35,680 bases of DNA. Origin: Phycisphaerales bacterium UBA2266 (lineage in GTDB: Bacteria; Planctomycetota; Phycisphaerae; Sedimentisphaerales; Anaerobacaceae). Under the pieces are notes generated by a model, which worked only from the letters and a program-made list of their open reading frames with translations, was not told where the DNA came from and searched no databases. The position numbers and the translations under genes are program-made. This document shows, in pieces, positions 30,600 to 35,680 of the stretch (position 1 is the first letter of the stretch; every line of letters begins with the position of its first letter). The DNA is taken from assembly GCA_002347125.1 (NCBI GenBank), contig DDXG01000361.1, positions 1 to 35,680 on the forward strand, in the 5' to 3' direction.

Positions 30600-31538
30600 A
30601 TGGATGCAATCGTCGCACAGGATGTGACTCGGTGTTATTCCAATGGCCGCGGCGTACACATGGTATCCATACGTTTGGGACCGGGCCGGTGCCTGGGGGT
30701 TCTCGGACCGAACGGATCCGGCAAGACAACGCTCACCCGCCTGATGGCCGGTCTTGAGCCGCCGGACGGCGGGGTCCTGCGCATCCTGGGAGAGACGACA
30801 TGCCCGCGTCCGGGGCGGCTGCGTTGTCGGTGCGGCGCAGTGTTTGACGTGCCCGCTCATTGGGAGACCCTGACCGGGCGGCAGAACCTGTGCTTCTTCG
30901 CCCGGCAGTACGGGCTGGCCGGTGCCGGTCTGTTGCGGCGCGTCGAGCAGTTGCTTGACTTGGCTGACTTGGCCGCTCAGGGGGATGAACCCGTCAGTGT
31001 GTATTCCTTCGGGATGCGGCGGAAACTCGCTGTTATCGAGGCGCTCGTCCACGACCCGGACCTGCTGGTCCTCGATGAGCCCTCGGCTGGGGTAGACACC
31101 GCGTTTCTCGATCGTCTCGCCGACTTGATAGGCCTTCGTTGTGAGCAAGGTCGGACCACCTGGATCGCGGACAACGACGCCGACTGGCTTGCCCGCGCGG
31201 CCACGGACGCCGTGCTTCTCGACCAAGGACGTATTGCCGCGGCCGGAACGGTTCGGGCCCTGCTGGCATCGCTGGCGGCACGCTGCCGAGTCGAGATACT
31301 GCTCAAGCAAGACGACTTCAACGCCACCCCAACCATTGCCGGCGTCATGGACTTTCGATGCAAGTCGAACCGGATCACCGCCGATCTCAGCGACAGCGCC
31401 GCGTTGCCGGCGGAACTGCTCGCCTGGATTGCCGCCGCGGGCGGCTGTGTCAAGTCCATGGAGATTCGTTCAATCACGCTGTATGAGGCCCTGCTGCACG
31501 CCCGCCGGGCCAAGGCGGATGAGGAGATCCGGCCATGA
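30600..31538 (+). CDS. ABC transporter ATP-binding protein, ABC-2 type
   Basis: A 312-residue ATPase subunit of an ABC-2-type exporter. Walker A is GPNGSGKTT (36-44), the signature is the variant YSFGMRRK (135-142), and Walker B is LLVLDEP with catalytic E160. The D-loop SAGVD follows. The H-loop, where a His normally contacts the ATP gamma-phosphate, reads IADND with Asn at 192 in its place. A C-terminal extension of about 80 residues after the core is common in this class. The stop overlaps the permease start by four bases. The substrate is unknown. Confidence 0.9.
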   Translation: MDAIVAQDVTRCYSNGRGVHMVSIRLGPGRCLGVLGPNGSGKTTLTRLMAGLEPPDGGVLRILGETTCPRPGRLRCRCGAVFDVPAHWETLTGRQNLCFFARQYGLAGAGLLRRVEQLLDLADLAAQGDEPVSVYSFGMRRKLAVIEALVHDPDLLVLDEPSAGVDTAFLDRLADLIGLRCEQGRTTWIADNDADWLARAATDAVLLDQGRIAAAGTVRALLASLAARCRVEILLKQDDFNATPTIAGVMDFRCKSNRITADLSDSAALPAELLAWIAAAGGCVKSMEIRSITLYEALLHARRAKADEEIRP

Positions 31539-32356
31539 TACCGGGCAACGTCTTTCGGCTTCAACTGGCCGCGGCGATGGCCGGCCGCCGCCGCATGGCC
31601 TTGCGTATCGGCGTAACAGTGCTGCTGGCTCTGCCCTTTCTGCTGGTTGATATGCCGGCGCATGCACAGGCATCGGGGCTGGCGATGGTAATTGTCTTCA
31701 CGGCTTTCTTCGGGGCCGCCGTCGGACACGCTCGATTGCGGGCCGATCAGCGGCTGGCCCGTCTGCGCCTGTTGCCGATCTCGCCGGGGGTGTTGACGCT
31801 CGACCTGGTTCTGGCGTCCATGGCGGCTCGCCTGGGGCCCACGGCCGTCGTACTGGCTGCCTTTGTCGCGGTCAACGGTCGGGCCGGTGCGGTTGCGGCT
31901 ATCCTGTCGCTCGCCGCGGCTCTGACGGTCAGTTTGCTTCTCTTGACGGTCCTTGGCATGATTATAGGACGTCTGGCCCGCGACAATGCCGAGGTACACT
32001 TGTTTGGCGCTTTGACGGCGGTTGTGCTGGCGGCGATGTCCGGGCTGACCCCTCTGCCGGAGCGGCTTAGTGGCCTGAACGTCCTGACGCCCGTCAATCC
32101 CATCACATGGCTGCACAAGACGCTTGTCTCGCTGGCGGCCGGCGGTCTTACGGTGTCAACCGGCCGACTTGTCGCCGCCCTGGTCGTTCTGGTCTGCCTG
32201 GCCGCAATCGCCATTGAGCGATGGGTATCAGGAGGTGTAGGCCGGGGCGGGCGGACGAAACGTGGGGCCAAACCTGCTGGATCGAGGTTTGACAGCCCTG
32301 GCAGGACGACGGATAATCTGGAGAATGGGCGATGTTCAGAACCACCTCGTGAGTGA
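31535..32356 (+). CDS. ABC-2-like permease
   Basis: A 273-residue polytopic membrane protein with about six hydrophobic helices, such as LRIGVTVLLALPFLLVDM, MVIVFTAFFGAAVG, LTVSLLLLTVLGMIIG and LVAALVVLVCLAAIAI. It is assigned as the membrane partner of the adjacent ATPase by four-base overlap (ATGA) and by its ABC-2-like layout with a cytoplasmic RLRLLPIS loop after helix 2. The last 45 residues after the final helix are Gly/Arg-rich and low in hydrophobics. They are encoded over a near-consensus promoter, so this tail may be former intergenic DNA read through after loss of a stop. Confidence 0.75.
   Translation: MIPGNVFRLQLAAAMAGRRRMALRIGVTVLLALPFLLVDMPAHAQASGLAMVIVFTAFFGAAVGHARLRADQRLARLRLLPISPGVLTLDLVLASMAARLGPTAVVLAAFVAVNGRAGAVAAILSLAAALTVSLLLLTVLGMIIGRLARDNAEVHLFGALTAVVLAAMSGLTPLPERLSGLNVLTPVNPITWLHKTLVSLAAGGLTVSTGRLVAALVVLVCLAAIAIERWVSGGVGRGGRTKRGAKPAGSRFDSPGRTTDNLENGRCSEPPRE
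32289..32317 (+). promoter_or_regulatory. Near-consensus sigma-70 promoter inside the permease tail
   Basis: TTGACA (32289-32294, 6 of 6) and GATAAT (32312-32317, 5 of 6) are 17 bases apart, the best promoter match I found in the window. The predicted transcript starts near 32324, about 53 bases before the ATG at 32377. Confidence 0.6.
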
Positions 32357-32376
32357 TACACGGAGCCGACAGACCA

Positions 32377-32838
32377 ATGATTGCGGCCATTACTAGTAGC
32401 GTGAGCGTGTTGACGAAGACCTGGGTAACGCTGCCGCTGGCGGTCCTGGCGGTCTTTGAATTCATCACCGCCATGTATATCTTCGGCGGCAAGGGCCCCA
32501 AACCCCACATGAAAACCGTCCTGACAGTCCATCGTGTGGGCGGGTACATCTTCGGGGTCTGTTGGCTGTGGCCGATAATTGTCGGGCTGGACCTCCTGGG
32601 CAGACTCAGCCGCTACAGCGAAGGCTGGACGTTCGACGGCAACCGTTTCTTTCACGCGGGTCTGGGCGTCACCGTCTTCGTCCTGCTGGTGCTGAAAATC
32701 GCGTTCGTCCGCTTCTATCCCAATTACCGTCCATCGGCCAGACTGCTGGGCTTGATCATCACCGCCGGCGCCGTCATCACATGGATCATCGCAGGCGGCT
32801 TCTGGCTCGCCATGATGGGCGGACGATCACTCCACTGA
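32377..32838 (+). CDS. Four-helix membrane protein, possibly heme-binding
   Basis: A 153-residue protein with four predicted helices, at about residues 17-36, 52-72, 92-111 and 121-146. Histidines H52 (VHRVGGY) and H93 (FFHAGLG) sit at the starts of helices 2 and 3, and H44 is nearby, a pattern that recalls small b-type cytochromes. The final motif GGFWLAMMGG is also suggestive of that group. I do not recognise the family with certainty. I prefer ATG 32377 with GGAG about 11 bases upstream; a GTG at 32353 overlapping the permease stop is the alternative. It has its own promoter and converges on the bd-oxidase operon, with 12 bases of 3' overlap. Confidence 0.65.
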   Translation: MIAAITSSVSVLTKTWVTLPLAVLAVFEFITAMYIFGGKGPKPHMKTVLTVHRVGGYIFGVCWLWPIIVGLDLLGRLSRYSEGWTFDGNRFFHAGLGVTVFVLLVLKIAFVRFYPNYRPSARLLGLIITAGAVITWIIAGGFWLAMMGGRSLH

Positions 32839-33426
32839 ATCGGCGGTTGGCGGAATCTCCCGAACGGCCGTGCGGCCCGGCCAAAGGCGCCATCGACGGT
32901 GGATGAAAAAGGAGTAAGCAAGAACGCACCAGAGGATTGACGCGAAGACCGTTGCGCCGATGGACCAGCCGTTGGGTTTGGGGACATCGTCGCGAGCCAG
33001 GAAATAGGCGTCTTCGGGAATCGTGAGGCCGAAGTTCTGCTGGAATCCGACCCGCACCGTCCTGCGGAATTCCATTCTCGCATAAGGTTTCAACCGCCCG
33101 ATGTGCCTGTCGATATCGACCCACCGATCCGTGACCTGCTCCGGGCTGCGAACCACCAGCACGACGCCGTAATCGGCCAACAGAAAGTACGAGAAAGGCA
33201 CGCCGTGGCTGGCGCAGACCGCGGCTCGCTCCAGATCGGGGCGGCCCCGCACCGCGGCAAAGGTCGATCCCTGAAAACGTCCCGGTGTCAGATCGTTCGG
33301 CGAGGCAATCTCCATCGGGCCGGCCGATCCGAAATCGTATCGCAGCTCCGGAATCTGAAACCGCACCATCATCGTCACCACGAACATCAGAAACAGCTTC
33401 AGAATGAACAAGGCGATCCGCACCAT
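32827..33426 (-). CDS. Membrane protein of unknown function, last gene of the bd-like oxidase operon
   Basis: A 199-residue protein with a helix at residues 5-20 (ALFILKLFLMFVVTMMV), a globular region of about 130 residues and a second helix at about 157-177 (GATVFASILWCVLAYSFFI) ending in a basic tail. The topology suggests a periplasmic domain held by two helices. The domain has an LKPYARMEFRRTVRVGFQQ stretch and single Cys, with no heme motif. It begins 6 bases after the stop of the 73-residue gene, so it is probably in the operon and may be an accessory subunit or assembly factor. No known family recognised. Confidence 0.65.
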   Translation of the reverse strand: MVRIALFILKLFLMFVVTMMVRFQIPELRYDFGSAGPMEIASPNDLTPGRFQGSTFAAVRGRPDLERAAVCASHGVPFSYFLLADYGVVLVVRSPEQVTDRWVDIDRHIGRLKPYARMEFRRTVRVGFQQNFGLTIPEDAYFLARDDVPKPNGWSIGATVFASILWCVLAYSFFIHRRWRLWPGRTAVREIPPTADSVE

Positions 33427-33432
33427 AACACC

Positions 33433-33654
33433 TTAGTCGTACCATATCCCCAGGACGGCCAGCAGGACAAACGACAGAAACAGACCCATCGCGATGATGA
33501 TCCACGTCCAGGCTACCCACACCGCCCAGCGAGGATCTTCGGACGGATCCCGCAAAGGGTAGACATTGAGATCGGGCTCCTCCGAGCGGACCGTCACGTC
33601 CACGGCATGTTCATTCATCTGCGTATCCCTGGCATTTTCATCCATCGTTGTCAC
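33433..33654 (-). CDS. Small single-helix membrane protein in the bd-like oxidase operon
   Basis: A 73-residue protein with an acidic N-terminal half (SEEPDLNVYPLRDPSEDPRW) and one C-terminal helix (AWTWIIIAMGLFLSFVLLAVLGIW). The GTG start overlaps the stop of the CydA-like gene (GTGA), which shows coupling; ATG 33645 is an alternative. Small single-helix subunits such as CydX are known to stabilise bd oxidases, and this protein could play a similar part, but the sequence does not resemble CydX beyond that. Confidence 0.65.
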   Translation of the reverse strand: MTTMDENARDTQMNEHAVDVTVRSEEPDLNVYPLRDPSEDPRWAVWVAWTWIIIAMGLFLSFVLLAVLGIWYD

Positions 33655-35243
33655 TGTCCGCCGTCGCTGTCTCGGCGCGGCGTCGATGAATTACGCTGCG
33701 CCTCGCCGGTCTCCAGATAGGCGATGATCCCAGCCGCCTGGCCTTCGGTCATTCGCGTCCCATAGGCCCGCATCCGTCCCACGACGCGTTGCCAGTCCGT
33801 GCCTTTGTATCGATGCACCCGTTCAAGCGTATGGCAGGAGATACACCGCTGCGACAGGAGATTCGCTCCGGTCGGTTCGACATCGGGCATCTCAAGGCGC
33901 CGCGGCCGCACCACCTGATCCATATAGGGCTGTTCGCCCCGCACCATGTCGATGCGAAGCTGCTCAGGCCGTTCGGCCTCGTGGTAAATATCACTGTAGG
34001 GCGGAATCCGGTTGAAGCCCGCCACATTCTCGCCCGTGGGACTGACGAACCGGGGCCGCGCCGCCTCGCGCACGTAGCCGCCCATGCACACCGTCACGAA
34101 CGACAGTACGCCCATCAACACAAACAATGCCCGGGCCGAACCATCGTGCCGATTCAGAAGGTGATGGGCCCAGGCAGCACCCAGGATCGCCGCCGCCAGT
34201 GATCCCCACAGGAATCGCCAGGTCATTTGAGTCGCCATACCCACGTAGAACATCAGGTACAACAACGACAGTGCATAGACCATCGCCATGGGCATCGAGA
34301 ATTCTCTTCTTGCTTTGGCCGCTTTGCGGGCGAAGGCCAGACCGATACCGATCATGGCCGCCACGATCAGTTGCTTGGTCCACCACCAGTCGATGCCGCC
34401 GGCCACGACGTCGCCACGGCCCACCATCAGGTTGTCGTACGCCTCCCTGGCGTGGTACTTGAGCACCCAGGCATAGAAGAACCCGATAACGGGCAACATC
34501 AGGAACGCCGTGAACGCCACACTGAACGCTACGCGCCCGCCGCTTTCATACCACCGTCCGACATCGTCCTTGTTCGCCCGGTACAACCATATCCCGCATA
34601 TAGCGGCGACAAAGAAGGCCCCATACGCAAAATTGGCCGCCCCGCGGTGGAGCGTCAGCATGAGGAAGCTCGGGTTGTAGAAGGCCAAGGCATCCCAGCC
34701 CTGGATAGCGGCGGTGCCGGACCAGAGACTCACTTGGCCCTGCGCAAAATCCGGGGTCAGCATGTACGCACCCATGCCGTTGATGATGTAGAACTGCAGG
34801 AAGAAAAACGGCGTCAGCATGGCGCCCATGAAGATCTGCAGCTTCTTGTGGCCCCAGAGCGTGTCCCAGAAGAAATAGTGCAGCGTCAACGTGGTCGCAA
34901 GCATGAAGAACAGCGCCTCCTCGATCATCAGCGTCCAGAAGAACTGCGTGAAGATCTGCGACCAGAACTGCGGATAAAGCCCGCTCAGGGCGAAGACCAG
35001 GCCGATTGCGTTGATCGTGCCGATGTTGTAAATGCAGACGTGCCACAACTGCACCCGCTTGGCCAGGAGGTCGTAACGCACGTCTCGCCGGCGATAGCCG
35101 ATGATCTGCAGCACGGTCACCACGAAGGCGAACCCAATGGCCAGGGAGGCCACGGCCGTATGGAAGATGCCCAGGAAGCCGATGGCGAATTTGGCCCCGC
35201 CGGGAAACTGGATGAACGGATTGGCCGCCGCGAGCATCGGCAT
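33651..35243 (-). CDS. Cytochrome bd-superfamily subunit I with fused c-type heme domain
   Basis: A 530-residue CydA-like oxygen reductase subunit. The bd core spans about 1-395 with heme-ligand candidates H28 (IFHTAV) and H199 (LTLHRGAANFAYG), the Met pair M336/M340 (YVGMATQM), and the Glu pair E108/E109 (LMIEEALFFML). The GRQPW quinol-binding motif of true quinol oxidases is absent. After the last core helices a mono-heme cytochrome c domain follows, with C467, C470 and H471 (CISCH) and a possible axial M498 (GTRMTEG). This layout matches the proposed OR-C branch of the bd superfamily, which may take electrons from a c-type carrier rather than quinol. It overlaps the upstream CydA-like gene by one base. 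Confidence 0.85.
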   Translation of the reverse strand: MPMLAAANPFIQFPGGAKFAIGFLGIFHTAVASLAIGFAFVVTVLQIIGYRRRDVRYDLLAKRVQLWHVCIYNIGTINAIGLVFALSGLYPQFWSQIFTQFFWTLMIEEALFFMLATTLTLHYFFWDTLWGHKKLQIFMGAMLTPFFFLQFYIINGMGAYMLTPDFAQGQVSLWSGTAAIQGWDALAFYNPSFLMLTLHRGAANFAYGAFFVAAICGIWLYRANKDDVGRWYESGGRVAFSVAFTAFLMLPVIGFFYAWVLKYHAREAYDNLMVGRGDVVAGGIDWWWTKQLIVAAMIGIGLAFARKAAKARREFSMPMAMVYALSLLYLMFYVGMATQMTWRFLWGSLAAAILGAAWAHHLLNRHDGSARALFVLMGVLSFVTVCMGGYVREAARPRFVSPTGENVAGFNRIPPYSDIYHEAERPEQLRIDMVRGEQPYMDQVVRPRRLEMPDVEPTGANLLSQRCISCHTLERVHRYKGTDWQRVVGRMRAYGTRMTEGQAAGIIAYLETGEAQRNSSTPRRDSDGGQ

Positions 35244-35680
35244 CAGTGGTTGACCTCCAGGTACCGGATAATCCGCTCGGCCTCGCTGTCGGTCAACACA
35301 AGGCCCTCCCGACGGGCCTTGTCCACCTCGGCGGCCCAGTCGTCCACGGTCATCTTGTCCAGACCCGGCGGGTACAGACCCCGCGGTTCAAGCCACTTGG
35401 TGTAGACCAGATACCGGTCGGCCTCCAGTTGCGTCTGCTCCGGCTTGGCGATCTCGCCGTAGACCGTATCGGGGCTCTTGCTGCGTTCGCGGATGAAACC
35501 ACCCAACGTAAATGTGAAGAAGGCCGCCAGCCCGGCGACGAAGACCGCCCACTGCCACAAGCGGCGATCCGGGTCGCCGGTCCCACGCCGCCGCCAGATC
35601 AACACGACCATGCCCAGCACCACCGCAGTGCTGCACAGCCGCCAAACCACGGGGCTAGCGCCCATCCAGTCCAGCGGCGG
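35243..35680 (-). CDS. Second CydA-like subunit, N-terminus cut by right window edge
   Basis: The visible 145 residues continue in frame to the right edge, so this is a C-terminal part. It has two hydrophobic helices (VVWRLCSTAVVLGMVVLIW and LWQWAVFVAGLAAFFTF) followed by GGFIRERSK, which corresponds to GGYVREAAR in the neighbouring CydA-like protein at the same point in the fold. The tail after this (VYGEIAKPEQTQLEAD, then DWAAEVDKARREGLVLTDSEAERIIRYLE) resembles the end of the neighbour's cytochrome c domain but contains no CxxCH. I infer a paralogous partner subunit with a degenerate c-like domain. The stop shares one base with the next start. Confidence 0.7.
   Translation of the reverse strand, partial: PPLDWMGASPVVWRLCSTAVVLGMVVLIWRRRGTGDPDRRLWQWAVFVAGLAAFFTFTLGGFIRERSKSPDTVYGEIAKPEQTQLEADRYLVYTKWLEPRGLYPPGLDKMTVDDWAAEVDKARREGLVLTDSEAERIIRYLEVNH

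Overview
The window is about 62% GC and gene-dense, with Shine-Dalgarno-led starts. The gene content suggests a free-living Planctomycetota bacterium, perhaps of the Phycisphaerae. Pointers are a Tat-exported Gfo/Idh/MocA oxidoreductase, a secreted HEAT-repeat protein with a C-terminal beta-sandwich, a pectate lyase-like protein beside a GH127 arabinofuranosidase, a Myb/SANT-like mini-protein, and a heptamer low-complexity repeat of a kind I associate with planctomycete intergenic DNA. The taxonomy is inferred from gene style, not from a marker gene.

Left third (1-13020), accessory and saprotrophic. A MutS2 gene runs off the left edge. Next are a Tat-exported aldo/keto reductase and a divergent 64-residue DNA-binding-like protein with a good promoter. 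A plus-strand run follows: Gfo/Idh/MocA oxidoreductase, HEAT-repeat secreted protein and family-2-like pectate lyase. It converges on a secreted GH127 enzyme. Together these suggest uptake and processing of pectin/arabinan-type plant or algal polysaccharide. A perfect inverted repeat lies inside the predicted GH127 promoter. A C45-type Ntn hydrolase diverges from GH127.

Middle (13109-28967), central metabolism. pntAA-pntAB-pntB (proton-translocating transhydrogenase) lies on the plus strand. Facing it on the minus strand is one long TCA-cycle cluster, in transcription order fumC, acn, sdhA, sdhB, sucC, sucD, sucA, sucB, gltA. Many junctions overlap or are only a few bases long, so most of the oxidative cycle is probably co-transcribed. 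Not in the window are icd, mdh, lpd and sdhC/D. sucC appears to start with ATC, and SucB has no peripheral subunit-binding domain.

Right third (29167-35680), stress and respiration. A tandem universal stress protein with a C-terminal PCP_red-like domain heads a plus-strand operon with a 67-residue unknown protein, an ABC ATPase and an ABC-2-like permease. A near-consensus promoter inside the permease tail probably drives a four-helix membrane protein. On the minus strand, entering from the right edge, is a cytochrome bd-superfamily operon: a truncated CydA-like subunit, a CydA-like subunit with a fused c-type heme domain and no quinol-binding GRQPW motif, and two small membrane proteins of unknown function. 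This resembles the proposed OR-C branch of the bd superfamily.
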